This document shows positions 1 through 11,094 of a DNA stretch of 64,000 bases, one piece after another. Every line of letters starts with the position of its first letter. Positions within the stretch are counted from its first letter, which is position 1. The stretch is from Aegilops tauschii subsp. strangulata (lineage: Eukaryota; Streptophyta; Magnoliopsida; Poales; Poaceae): the NCBI RefSeq assembly GCF_002575655.3, contig NC_053036.3, forward strand, positions 198,122,788-198,186,787, in the 5' to 3' direction. A program made the translations under genes and the position numbers. The notes under the pieces were generated by a model. That model did no database searches. It saw nothing but the letters and a program-made list of their open reading frames with translations, and had not been told where the DNA came from.

Positions 1-1439
1 ATCGTTGGCCACGCCGCGCCGAGAGCACCAGGGCGGTGGACGACGGCGAGGCCTACGAAGGGAATGACATGGCGCCAGGGAAGACACGGCAGTGGCTGCC
101 CACGCGGTGGGGAGTACGAGGGTTGACTGGTTCGGCTGCCGTCACCGGAAAATAACAGGAGGTGTGGGTGAGTAGAGGGATAGACAGGCCAGGGATGCGA
201 GTATGATGGGGCCGTGAGGCCTGCCCGGCAGCACTGCCGGCCATGGGAGGCGGGAGCAGGCTGTTCCGACGGCGCTGGTTTGGGCGGCTGGGGCAGGAAG
301 ATCAGAGACTGAAGAAGCACGATTGCCGTTAGATTGACATCTAACAGTCTGACGCTGGTAGAGTCGATTGTTGACTAAGTTTCTTTTTTGAGAAACCTTG
401 TGTACGCATGAACTTAGTAGGCCTACAAGTCAGCCTCCAAATCTGTGGCAGACAACATAAAGCCCATTTGCTATTTTTTATAATTTGCAGCCCATTTGCT
501 AATTCTTAAGTAATTTATTACAGCCCATTTTCTGCCCAGGACCACGGTCAAAAAGTTCAACCTTATTTTGCATATTTCGGTGGAGTCCGAACTGTTGTAA
601 TCCCGAAATGATAAACATTTTTTAAGAACTTATTGATTTGCCAAAAAATCGTTTTGTTTTGTAAGCAAATAAGACGTGGGACAATTGAGTTGGTTTAAGG
701 GGAAACCAGTGGTAAAAAAATCAGTGCTGGGTGGGAAAAAGCAACAAAAATAAGGATGTAAATATGAAAAGGGAATTTTATGTGTTTTCAATATAATGAT
801 ACGTGTATATGAACTAGTAAAACTATAGGTAGAGATTAGAAAACGGATGTAGGACATGCGTTTCAAGAGGAAAATAGAACTGGGCTGTGTGTTTGATTCA
901 GTAAAAAAACTGCCTTCAGATGTTGTAAGACAAAATATAACTAACGCTGGTAGGCCAGAGGCCAGTAGATACCTGCTGGATCTTTGTGCCCCGTTGTCGT
1001 CATGGGCTGGGCCTGTTAAAAACAAAACCAACCCTGGGCAGTCTACAGCCCAGTTGAAACTTGCTCGACCTGAAAAAACAATATACGTGCTCAATAAATG
1101 AGAGAATTCTGCAAGTAGAGACTGATAACTGGGATGCAGCACGGATATTGTTTTTTTATCGTGATAATAAGTGCATGCACTTGTTTCAAAAAAATTGGAG
1201 AACTGGGAATTCGAACGGCGGGTGCTTATGCTACCCATCAAATAAAAATCAGGTGCCTGAAAATTCGTTTCGAAACAAATGATTCAGCTTTATATCCACG
1301 TCGACCCTCGGCATGATGGTTGGAAGCAAATGCAAGTTCATACCAAAAGATCGTTAACAACAATACCAACTTGCGGACGACAAGGTAGTACAACTACCAA
1401 TACCAAACTAACTTATAATCTTTTTACTCCTGGCCCTAG
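1..1439. other. Intergenic, no gene recognised
   Basis: The first 300 bases are GC-rich, and the rest is AT-rich with short poly-A/T runs. Open frames here are short, overlap on both strands and show no domain, splice pattern or family resemblance. I see no RNA gene or terminal repeats. Confidence 0.5.
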
Positions 1440-2130
1440 TGTTTGTCAGGTAGAAAATCTTGCAGAGGACCAGCTCCCGCTCCTTCTCTTGCTCCAGGTC
1501 CCCGAGGTGGTACTGGTGCATCACCCAGTTGGTCCTCTGCTGGTCGAAGTTAATGTTGGTGTGCAGCACCAGAACCTTTTTTGCTGCCCGTCTGCCGGCC
1601 TTTGACCATCACCGGCAAGGTATTGCCGGTCTTGTGCCACATCGCGTGCATGCCGCACTCCGACTGTATCTTGCGACGCGTCCATGTGCCCCTTTTGAAC
1701 GCCCTGGAATTGCGCTGGAAGAAATGCTTCCTTAGGCCACTCAGTGTGATACCTGCAGTATTGTAGAATACAAGTTTTAGTGTACCTAGTTGGCATTTTC
1801 ATAACATCTTTGGCATGTTGCAGTCACTTGTTTCACTTTTTATTAACTGTCAAATTGTAATTGCTTCACTAGGTCTGCGTGTAAAAAGAAAAATAGAGCT
1901 ATAAACAAAGGAATATGTTTGTGCAAGTGGACGGCCGATCGGTGTCTTACCTGGAAGTTTCTCAGGTTGGGTGTAGCATAAGCCGTGCTCGTTGTCGATG
2001 GTTGGTATGAACAAATCGATGAGAGACTGAAATCTCGCGCTGTCAGCACTCACTTTGGCCTCAAGGTGCTCGATCAGCTCCTGATCCGTGGGATCGAACT
2101 TTACGCCAGCCGGCAGCACCGGCCAATCCT
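1440..2130 (-). pseudogene. NAC-domain protein fragment (SOG1/NAC8-like), frameshifted
   Basis: NAC proteins are plant transcription factors; the SOG1/NAC8 branch acts in the DNA-damage response. Two minus-strand exons are visible. Exon 1 (about 1951-2130) reads [17 protein letters not shown], then [20 protein letters not shown], matching the start of the NAC domain. It ends at a good donor (CCAG then GTAAGA), and exon 2 (1752 down to about 1440) starts after TGCAG. The splice keeps the frame and exon 2 reads FKRGTWTRRKIQSE, WHKTG and VKGRQTG. In a run of six A near 1590 the frame shifts by one base; the next frame continues VLVLHTN, TNWVMHQYHL and ELVLCKIFY, the expected end of the NAC domain. 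No upstream exon or C-terminal region is visible. The break and missing ends point to a relic; assignment to the SOG1/NAC8 branch is from motif memory. Confidence 0.8.
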
Positions 2131-2628
2131 TCTTCGACTTGCATCGGTAATTCCAGTTATATGGTACTCAATGTATGATCAATCGACTGTTTTATGTGAA
2201 TGATGAAAGATTTTGACAGATAAGTGGTACTCCAAATCTGAAGTCCAGAATACCCGAACACGCCGCTGGCATTCTTGTGTCACCTCACGCGCAGCGTGTT
2301 GTGACGTCAATTCAATGTGTGGACATGATGAATAATTTGACCGACGTATACTAGTACTGCTACTGTACTACTTACTAGTCGTATTTAGTGTCACAATTTA
2401 TACATAGGTTTAACTAACAAGTACGCACTTGAAGCCTAACTGATATATATATGGCTTCTTCACAGCATCTCCATCATCATTATCAGTAAATCCTACGCAG
2501 GTGAGTTAGGATGCACTTGATCCCAGGAAGGTATCTATCCTTCAAACCAGAGGGGTGCTTCAAACTAACAACAGTACATAATATCCAACAAAAAGGTCAT
2601 GCTACAGCAGCAGAATACATGGCTCAGT
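2131..2628. other. Intergenic, no gene recognised
   Basis: AT-rich DNA between the NAC relic and the DUF295 gene. It probably includes the 3' untranslated region of the neighbour on its right, which is transcribed leftwards. No repeat or conserved coding segment was recognised. Confidence 0.4.
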
Positions 2629-4481
2629 CTAGATATCAGCACGAATAGTGTTGTGCATATTTGCTGTTGGCATGAACCACATCGCCGCATGTCGGGTTTG
2701 CAAAAGCCATCCATCGCATGGAAGCTTGATGCCTTTCACACACTGAAGGTTATCTGGCAACAAGCTGTGTCGACGAATCTCTGGATATGGTGATTCATGA
2801 AACCCATGGTATGATGTGTAAACACAGCCCCCCCTCGCGAATGGAAGTTGCATAGCACAGTAATCATCGCCGGTGATATGATCGATGATTGGTTGGATGA
2901 TCGGATAATTGAGCCCGAGGAACAAGGAGTGGTTGTTGAGGCTGTAAACCCGCCTCCAGTTGAATACGCCTGGCTCAACGGAGCTCGGATCTTTCTCGAA
3001 CACAAAGCAGCCATAGCCATCAATGTCAGGAACGCCCCACGCATTGTACTGCATGTGGTTTGATGTAATGGTTTGGTCAATTTGGTACGTGCAAATGAGC
3101 ATCAAATGACCGCAGTCAGTTGAATGAGCGATAAACCACCACCCATCGGCTGGTATGATTCCAGGTCCTGGAATCATGAAGGCCAGCGCATTTGCGTCTG
3201 CTGCAACAATTCAAATTGGAGACCAAAAGGACAAAAATAAACAATCATGTTCAGAGTATGTGTGGAATTAAGATTATTATAACAGTGACACAGATCATAG
3301 ACAGAGAATTGCAATGCCGTGGTCATAATCATACCCCAAGTTAAAAAAAATAAGCCAATGGCTTTCATATTCTAGCAATATGTCATGGTTCAAACATCAT
3401 GTAACAATGAGAGGAAAACAGCTATGACAGCGCCTACTCATATTCTACCATAGCACTTACTACTACTGTTCTCATATCAACTCTAAGCAATAACATGCGT
3501 TGTTATAAAAATCTTGTAAACAAGAGTAACATATAGCAATCATGATGTTATGCTCATAATATGTATTCTAACAATCATTACATGCCAATTGTTCTCATAT
3601 CAACTCTAACAATAACATGTGTGGTCATAAAAATCTAGGAAATGAGAGGAACATATAGCAATGATGTGGTTATAGACATGCTATGCATTCTAAATTTGTA
3701 ACAAATGAACAGGCAGTCGTATTCATAAGGTAAAGATGAGATGAGATAGAACAATTACACGATGATAGAACCAGTATAGGCAGCCAATCTGTGCGTCGAC
3801 CGCGTAAACGATGCCATCATGCACTATAACATCAGACATAAATGTTGCCTCAACAGGATTGATGATGAGCCATAACCATGTATGGCGACCGGATTCCAGA
3901 TAGACTAATCCCATCTTGAACAAGGCAATGAGCTTGTAATCCATGTAGTCTTCTGATGGTGTGGGCACTTCGCAGATTACAACTTTCTGCAAAGAGAGGT
4001 CGAGCCAAAAGCTTGACGCGTCTCGTGCGTAGTAGGCAGGAGTGTCCGGCGGGCCGCGAGGCTCGATGGCGGCGGTATCCAACGATGGAAGGGTGATCTC
4101 TCACTGGGTGTAGATATCCACGAGACGCCACGAACTACCGGTGTGGTGGATGAGGACGATCCAGTTGGCCTTCATGCCCGCCCAGTAGTGGCCGCGCATG
4201 AAGGACAGGTGGACGGGTAGTGGTAGCATGTCGAGGGGCACCACGGCAACCTCCGTAGGATCGTCAAGTCGGTGTCTGGGCCACCTGCGAGGATCGGGCA
4301 TCAGCAAGCAGGGTGTCTTGAAAAGAGCCGGCCGGTTGCAGACGAGTAGACGGTACAAAGACACCGAGCATGCGGCCAGACGGACGGTGCTGAGTAGGTC
4401 CATACGACTACAGATCTGCTCCAAGAGAACATCAGGGAGGGAATTCCAATCGCGGCTCTCTGTGTCAGTCGGTTCTGCCAT
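2629..4481 (-). pseudogene. F-box/DUF295 protein gene with one in-frame stop
   Basis: F-box/DUF295 proteins join an N-terminal F-box, which docks on SKP1 in an SCF ubiquitin ligase, to a C-terminal beta-propeller-like region. Translation would start at the ATG at 4481; an earlier in-frame codon is only TTG. Residues 10-45 form the F-box (WNSLPDVLLEQICSRMDLL). Exon 1 runs to a donor near 3760 (phase 1) and exon 2 from about 3200 to a TAG at 2629, giving 431 codons. Exon 2 carries typical DUF295 text: GWWFIAHSTDCGHLMLI, WRRVYSLNNHSLFLGLNYPI and a C-terminal WFMP. Codon 127 (4103-4101) is TGA, and the frame continues perfectly after it. CGA to TGA is one C-to-T change, which suggests a recent loss. 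A truncated F-box-only product is possible. The intact paralogue lies 2.2 kb upstream in transcription direction, so the pair is probably a tandem duplication. Confidence 0.85.
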
Positions 4482-6080
4482 TGGTGTTTTTGGTGCCTGC
4501 GAGCCAGCGGGGAAGTGGATTCGGGCGGGCGAGCAAAGAAGCTTCTCCCCGTGTGGCCGAGCAGTGAGCAGGGGGATATGGTACGCCCGAGCTACCAAGG
4601 AAGATGGCCCGGGCGGACGAGCAGTGAGCGGGGGTAAATGGTGTGCGGCCGACGATGGGGAAGAGAGGAGGAAGAAGAAGAGAGGAGGAAGAAGAAGAGA
4701 GGAGGAAGAAGAGTGGAAGACGGGGAAGAAAGTGCATTCAATCTCAATTCTACTAGTACTACTACCAGGATATACCGTCCTTCGGAGTGTAAATAGTTAC
4801 ACCGATGATATGTGGGTCTCCCACAACAGGGCCCATATGTCAGTTAATGGAGGACAGAGGTGCGTAGGCGTATTTGCGGAAGCGTGCTCTACTGGCAAAC
4901 ATGATGGCAGTACTGGGTAAGGCTGATTTAGTAACACCAACACGCTGGTTCAGCTTATTAATTACGTGTCCCATCTGCTGCAGCGTGTATTGTCACTTCA
5001 CTGCGAAGACTAGTTGAATAGTTCTCTCTGACCGAGATGGGGAATAATGGATCGCGAGGACTTCCTTTTTACAGTATCCCTATGCCTCTACGCTCACTTC
5101 ACTCATTTTGCTCCGTACCTAGTCACTTGTTGAAATCTGTATAAAGACAAATACTCCGTATTGGGGAACAAAGGGAGGCTTTTACTCTGTACTATTTGGG
5201 AACAGAGGGAGTATCACCATATGGAGGGAACAGAGGAAGCTTGAAATATGAACATGTCAATGGGACGGAGTAAGCCCCATGCATGCATGCATGCATGCAA
5301 CATGCAACACTCACACGTACACATGGACGCACGCAACACTCACGCACCCATGCGGCACACAACACACGATGCAACACACACGCTCACGCTCAACTGCTCA
5401 ACCTACTCCCTACATCCGTGAAAGACTGTACATTTAGAGATTTACACATGGACTAGGGCATAATTAACGCCCAAAAGTAGCAGACTTATGTGTGCATGCG
5501 ACCATTGAGATAAGAAGATTAAATGAAGGCCGTTGCATGTTGTAATTAAGGATAGACATGTAGCCTATACCTACAACACAAGTTGGTGCATTAGTCAATC
5601 AATATCGATTTAGATTAAAGGCTAAATGCATTGGAAGTGTAGATGTACATCATGTACTACACTCTTTGTTTTATAGCCGATGTACACTCTTTGTTGGAAG
5701 ACCGAGGGAGGACACGTGCATGCACTCACATACACAGCCAGGGCGGTTCGCGCGCAAGGGTTGGAGTCGTGTCGTGCCTGTGTAAAGTTTTGTTTAACTG
5801 ATTTCTTTGCTCTGCCAACTAACAGGTGGGACCCAGAAACCAGGTGACAATTTAACCAGTCAACAAAGTGCCACGTCGACTATGTGGCCGGTCAGTAGGG
5901 TGCAATACGGTGCTCTACGATGAGCTAGTGATCGTATAATCGCCGCAAAACTATATATAGTGACCGTAAAGAGCGTATTGTTACATACGTTGACCGCCAA
6001 TGTATTTTTCTCATTTCAAATTAAGACATATTAATCGGAAAGGATGCAGTATGGACTACTACTACTAGTACTAGTACTGC
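4482..6080. other. Intergenic: upstream of DUF295 gene, simple repeats
   Basis: Holds the presumed 5' flank of the minus-strand DUF295 gene, a purine microsatellite of AGG/AAG units (about 4665-4725), a GCAT tandem run (about 5280-5298) and CA-rich low-complexity DNA to about 5395. Three direct copies of a GGAACARAGGGAG-like motif (5165-5240) resemble MITE ends but I could not define an element. Confidence 0.5.
5406..5713. mobile_element. Stowaway-like MITE relic
   Basis: The left end reads CTCCCTACATCCGTGAAAGA followed by CTGTACATTTAG. The right end, reverse-complemented, reads CCTCCCTCGGTCTTCCAACA and continues with GTGTACATC. These imperfect inverted ends match the CTCCCTCCGTCC style of Triticeae Stowaway/Mariner MITEs. 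A clear TA duplication was not confirmed, and the interior has extra AT-rich DNA. Confidence 0.4.
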
Positions 6081-6345
6081 TTTGATGTGTCCCGTCAACT
6101 CGCCGAACGAGGAGAAGCTTGCTTACTACGCCTCTCCCTCGCCCACGCGCGCGGTGGTTCGCAGGACGAGGAGAGGGTTTTGACTACAGCGCCCTCTCCC
6201 TCTCCCTCTCCCTCGCCCTCGCCCTCGCGGTGGACTTGCAGCTGTTCAATTGGTGTCAGATTGCCAAAAGCATATTGTACTGTAGTATCATCATTGTTGG
6301 ACCTTCCGAAGAGGCGAAGAGCGAAATGCAAGGTTCACACGAGTA
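6081..6345. repeat. Segment duplicated at 45731-45960
   Basis: This stretch shares long near-identical runs with 45731-45960, both starting TTTGATGTGTCCCGTCAACT and both containing GAGAAGCTTGCTTACTACGC and an AGAGGCGAAGAGC motif. It lies just beyond the 3' end of the intact DUF295 gene, and its partner lies next to a DUF295 exon fragment, so the two loci share a common origin. A CTCCCT pyrimidine run is present near 6190-6225. Confidence 0.8.
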
Positions 6346-6709
6346 CGAACTATTGAACCTCCCGAAGAGGCAAAGAGCCAAGCGCAAGGTTTTATAGGAG
6401 TTGTCGTCCTAGTAGGAGTGTACTACAACTATAGCGAACAATGCTACTGTATGATGCCGCCACGTCACGTATATCCAAAGCTGTGCCACCTTTTATTTCT
6501 CAAAGAGCGTGTTGGAGCCCGTGCAACAACCACACAAGTTGCACGTACACATAACACATTTACTAGTAATAAATTCTAAAGGACAAATGCCAGTATGCCA
6601 CACAAGTTCATCTCCAATTCATGTGATAAATTTGTGCACGACTAGTCTACATATATTCACAGGGCTACCGTTCACAATTACCGTACTCCACTTACACGTT
6701 ATAGATGGG

Positions 6710-8494
6710 CTACATGTCCTCCTCCAGGTTCCTGTCCCAGGTGTTCTTCATGGATGGCACGATCCATAGCGGTGGGCAACGTGAATCATTGTCACAGCTT
6801 TCTAGTCCGGTTCCACATGATGGAGACTCATCCAAGCTGAAGCGGCATAAAGCAGGGATAGCGTGTCCCAGCATGTCGTTCATCCGGCGGTGCGCACTGA
6901 AGACACAACCATGCTTCATGAACGGCAGGCCTTCCGTGTCGTGCACGGAAGGTGGCATCCGCTTCACAATGGGGTAGCTGTCCCCGATGAAAAGCGAGTA
7001 CTCTCCAAGAGTGTTCCTCGGCACCCACGTAGCATCACGGGGGTCGAACTCGGCGCCGTTCATCTGGTACACGCGGCATCCCAGATCTGGACACATGGTG
7101 ACGTACATAGTCAAGGTCCATGCATAATAATGTTGTGCTCAAATATGGCGGTCAGTAATACTGTGCAGCAAATAGTACTACTAAGGTATAGAGGAAGTAA
7201 AATAACCGGTTTATTATATATACCACTCTTGGCTACATGGATGAGATTTAAGACATGGAAAAACAAAAATGGTGGCAGCTAGTGGGTTCAAGTCTTCAAG
7301 GGCCTAGCTAGATATACGCGTCCTCCAAGGTAAAAAGTACTCCTACTAGTACTACAAAGTATACTACTAGTACAACAATGAAAGAGAAGGCGAGAGGGTT
7401 AAAAAATGGAATACCTGGGTAGATGGTGACGGTCCGATCGTGGTAGATTGTGTGACCATGTTGCACATCAGTGGTACCATGGGTAACTACTACTAAGATA
7501 GTTGATCCCAATATGACAAAGTTAGCTACAAGGTTCCAGGTTAGACCGAATCGTGGATGCAAATGCACATCCAGGATCGGCGATCTTATTTTGATCGGGG
7601 GATGACTGGTCCCTGCAAAATAATGGAGTACCGTTAGGGATGCAAATGATGGTTTGTGCATTCCGTTTGTAATCTCCCGTACCGTAGGATGGCAACCAGA
7701 TGAAACAAGTCCCCTGGCTTGTCACCGCGAAGATGCGGCCTAGATGGCGCACGGCATCTTCGAACGCGTAGGGGTACAAATCTGCCGCCGTCAACATGCG
7801 CCAGCCTCTGCCGTTACTGCCTCCTGCATTGATGGCAATCCTTATGTCGAACACCGCGATGAGATAGTAATCGTCGTAGCCGCGTCGCTTTGTCGGCGGG
7901 TCCGCAATTGCTATCTTCTTCAATCTCATGTAGGCATCATCATACGTATTCAAGCCCAGCCAGTCCGGAAGGCCGATCCCAATGGTGGAGAAGGGGTCTA
8001 CCGGAACGGCCGCACTGCTGTGGATGTTGTGCAAAATGATGGTGGTATCCGGCCGGAGGTATGCAAGCCAATCTTCGTTGGCACCAACCCAGACCTATAT
8101 ATAAGACGGTGGGCAGCGGAGAAATTACGGGATGGAAATGGAATAACTAAGTACTACATGATCAAACTTCATTACTGACCTGCTCATCGGACAAAATCCG
8201 ACTACCTCTCAACGTCGGCAACTCTAGCGGAGTCAACGTGCAACCATGGCCAGGGAGCGGTGGACTGTTTGAAGGATTGTCCCATAGAAGAACCTTCTCC
8301 TCGAGAACGCATGGAAGACCAACAAGCATGGCCTTTTCCCAAGCCTGTTTAAGCAGCGTCTTGAAAAAGTTGGTGCAGGAAGCATCGAGTCTTGCGGTGG
8401 TGAGGACGTCGGAGCGGCGTGCGATTTCTCCCAGAGGATCGTCGTCCAAGGTCTCCCAGCCCCGACGAGGAGAAGAACCGCCTGGCGAATCCAT
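6710..8494 (-). CDS. F-box/DUF295 protein, intact four-exon gene
   Basis: Predicted substrate-recognition subunit of an SCF ubiquitin ligase; the target is unknown. I place exons at 8494-8180, 8094-7683, 7612-7415 and 7137-6710. All introns are GT-AG, phases agree (0, 1, 1), and the joined length is 1353 bases, or 450 residues plus TAG, close to the usual DUF295 size. The ATG at 8494 starts MDSPGG; the F-box-like region follows (WETLDDDPLGEIARRSDVL). Exon 2 carries the LIAVFDIRIAI and HLGRIFAVTSQGTCFIWL propeller strands, exon 3 VHLHPRFGLTWNLV, and exon 4 CRVYQMN followed by LGEYSLFIGDSYPI, all typical of DUF295. Intron 2 is only 70 bases. There is no internal stop. The weakest point is the acceptor of exon 4 (TTTGAG). 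The paralogue at 2629-4481 has lost function through one stop codon. Confidence 0.82.
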
Positions 8495-9651
8495 GGGAGC
8501 AGCGACGAACTGCCTTCTCTACAGGGGGAGGGGAACTGGCGAGGAGGAGATAAGAGCGTAGTAACCGCAGGGCCTCGTCCCTTCCAACTGTAGATCCTTC
8601 CTCAGTGAAGGGGTGAGGCTATTTTTTACTACTAGTACTAGCATTATGGAACGTTATGGGATTGCATTATACTGTAAATAATAGCACTAGTAAGAAATTT
8701 TTGGCACTAGGTAGTAGTTTTTGGCGTGGATTAAGAAATTTTGGGTATGTTTTTGCCATTTTTTGTACACGCCAACTAGTGTCAAAATATGTCTTACATT
8801 ATGTGACGGAGGAGTACGTACTTGTACTGTAGCAGTACTAGTACTACTTTTCTCAACTAGTAGTGCGATGTACTGTACTTCTAGTCTAGTCTAGTATAGT
8901 GCACTAGTTTTGAACTCTTGAATCTCGGGGCCAAGGAGCTACAGTTGGAAGTGGAGGGTACTACTGTTCTCTAGAACCATCGCTGTACTATCAATGCAGG
9001 GGAAGTACACCTGCGTAGTGGCCTAGTGGGTACTCTCGGTGCTCTATTCAGCCGCTCCTCTCACGTAGCTGGCCTACTCAGCCGCTCCTCTCACGCACAC
9101 ACTAGCAGCCTCTTTATCAGCGACGATTACTGTGGGGGCAGAACATTTGAGTTATTTGATACAGCGAGACTAGGTTTTTCACTTCCATTCGTGGAGGTGT
9201 AATGGATCTCGTCGAACTTTGTTAGTAGTTCCTTCTTTATGAATGAGATGAAGCAAAGCATTTGCCTCCGTTTCAAAAAAAACACGTCAAGAGGAATTTG
9301 TTTTATAGTAGAGCCGATAATGGAGTGAAGTCCATGCGTGCAACGCCACAAGCTAGAGAGTAGTAGTAGAGCACTTTATGTACAGAGCCATATTGCACAG
9401 TTCCCAATGCCCCGCCAGGCTTTTCCGGCTCCTCGGGCTTAATTGGGAGGCGCTAGTTTAAATATGCTACTAGCTGGAAGCTGCAAGCGAGGTGCGGCTA
9501 GGGCGAGCACGCGAGCCACGGGATGCTGGGAAGGAAAACCCGTTCACGTGGCTAGGCTGTCCAGTGCACCCATATTGTGGGGCCGCACGTCCGTTTGACT
9601 TCAAAACTGAAACTACCCGTGTAAAATATTGGCTCGCAGCGAAGTGTAGTA
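8495..9651. other. Intergenic upstream of the intact DUF295 gene
   Basis: Presumed promoter side of the minus-strand DUF295 gene, then AT-rich DNA with many ACTAGTACTA-like short repeats. A duplicated phrase, CAGCCGCTCCTCTCACG, occurs at about 9050 and 9080. No coding region recognised. Confidence 0.45.
8697..8765 (+). repeat. Direct repeat partner of about 10825-10880
   Basis: Both copies contain GGATTAAGAAATTTTGGGTA followed by TGTTTTTG and a preceding AGTTTTTGGC. They lie 2.1 kb apart in the same orientation and flank the pol III-like unit and the Tourist MITE. They may be ends of an older insertion or simply two copies of a dispersed repeat. Confidence 0.6.
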
Positions 9652-9660
9652 GTACTATTT

Positions 9661-9775
9661 AAAAAAAGGCCGCCGTGCGTTCGGCCGGGATCGAACCCAC
9701 AAAACGAGGTATACACTCCCGCGACCACTAGTAGTACTCGTTGGAGTACAACGCAACCTAGAATCGCCTTTTGTC
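9661..9775 (-). ncRNA. tRNA-like or SINE-like sequence with B box
   Basis: On the minus strand the segment ends with GTGGGTTCGATCCCGGCCGA (B box GGTTCGATCCC at 9697-9687). It is followed about 20 bases later by a run of seven T (plus-strand A run 9661-9667), the usual RNA polymerase III stop. A convincing A box was not found, and the upstream part does not fold into an obvious cloverleaf by eye. It may be a tRNA-derived SINE or a degraded tRNA gene. Confidence 0.4.
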
Positions 9776-9815
9776 GCTAGTAGTACGTACATTGTTCCTT
9801 ACAAGAAACCCCTAA

Positions 9816-10100
9816 GAGCATGGTTAATAGTATAGCCAGCTGTTGGCTATAAGCCAGTGCCATGTCATCTACACCCCATCTTATAGCCAACATGTACAAT
9901 AATAGATCAAAAGAGTGTACTACTTTTTTATTATGTGGCCCACTTCTCATTCTCACAAAGTGCCTAGGAGCACGTGCTAGAGCTGGCTCTTCACGAAGAG
10001 CCCGCTTACCTTCTCTCTCCTCTTCTCTTTCCTCCAACTAAGCAGAAATATACTAGTTTATTTCTTATAGCTCGCTGACTCAGCTCTATTGTACTTGCTC
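9816..10100. mobile_element. Tourist/Harbinger-type MITE
   Basis: A 285-bp element with inverted ends GAGCATGGTTAATAGTATAG and, from the other side, GAGCAAGTACAATAG. It is flanked by TAA on both sides (9813-9815 and 10101-10103), the standard Harbinger duplication. It has no coding capacity. A second similar right end (ACCATTGTACATGCTCTTA, about 10185-10203) lies 100 bases further right and suggests another partial copy. Confidence 0.8.
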
Positions 10101-10203
10101 TAATAATGCAAGAAACCACTAAAATGCCAAGAAACTACTACCACTTGCATACGTGGCAGACTTAAGATAAGACTACCTTATCAACCATTGTACATGCTCT
10201 TAC

Positions 10204-11094
10204 CAACAAAAATCCTCGAGTGACCTCCTACCTCCGGCCCGTCCACCTAGTCATCCTCGGCCATGGGACGCAGCTACCACCTCTGGCAGAAGGCGAGGTC
10301 AAAACCGCCTGCGGTGCGGAGCCCATGTTGCGGCAGCCCGGATGCCAGCTCCATCCGGCGCTCGCGGCCGCTAGCTATCCAAGATAGCTCCGTCCAGCTG
10401 CTTGTCTGCAAGCTTTGCTAGCTAGATTGACACGGCAGCGCAGCGGCTTGCTCGCGCACGGCACGCTAAGGCCAGCCATCTGGCTCGAGCGAAGGCCAGC
10501 GCGGCGGCTTGCTCGCTCGTGAGTCACGCTCGGGCCAGCCTGCCAACCCGTGCGGAGGCCAGCGCGGCATCTGGCCCGTCTGGCGGAGCGGCGGCCAACT
10601 CGCTCATCACCGGCGCCACCGACGAACACGCATCAGTACTGTTTGAAGTAATGTTCAGGAAAAATAATGATTTGAGGGGGAATAAGAGGATAGAAGGTTA
10701 GATGTGGGTCCCTCGTGCCAACGGTCAAACAAAATGTGTTGGTTTAAGCTACCTCGTCAGCACGGATGTGTGGGCCAACCCTGTCATAAATGGGTTTAAA
10801 CGAACCTAATTGGTAGGAGTACTAGGTAGTTTTTGGCATGGATTAAGAAATTTTGGGTATGTTTTTGCTATTTTTTGGACAATAGATTCTTCCTAGGGCT
10901 GGTTGAAAGTGGTAGTTTTTTGTTAAATACTCTACATATTGTAAGTAGGAGTGAAAGTTAAGCTTTGGAAGCCAATAAGCAAGGCTAGTTACATAGTGCA
11001 TATGTGTACATGATTGAAAGTAAATATCAACCATGAGTGACTAATATCTTGATGGAAAACTCGAAACTATGGAATACTAGGAAAAAATGCATGG
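10204..11094. other. Intergenic, GC-rich then AT-rich, no gene recognised
   Basis: The first 430 bases are GC-rich with repeated GGCCAGCGCGGC phrases and open frames on both strands, which I judge compositional. The remainder is AT-rich and includes the 10825-10880 direct repeat. Confidence 0.4.

Noticed and set aside
5160..5240. Complete MITE at the GGAACARAGGGAG motifs
   Set aside because: The motifs are direct, not inverted, repeats and no target duplication is visible.
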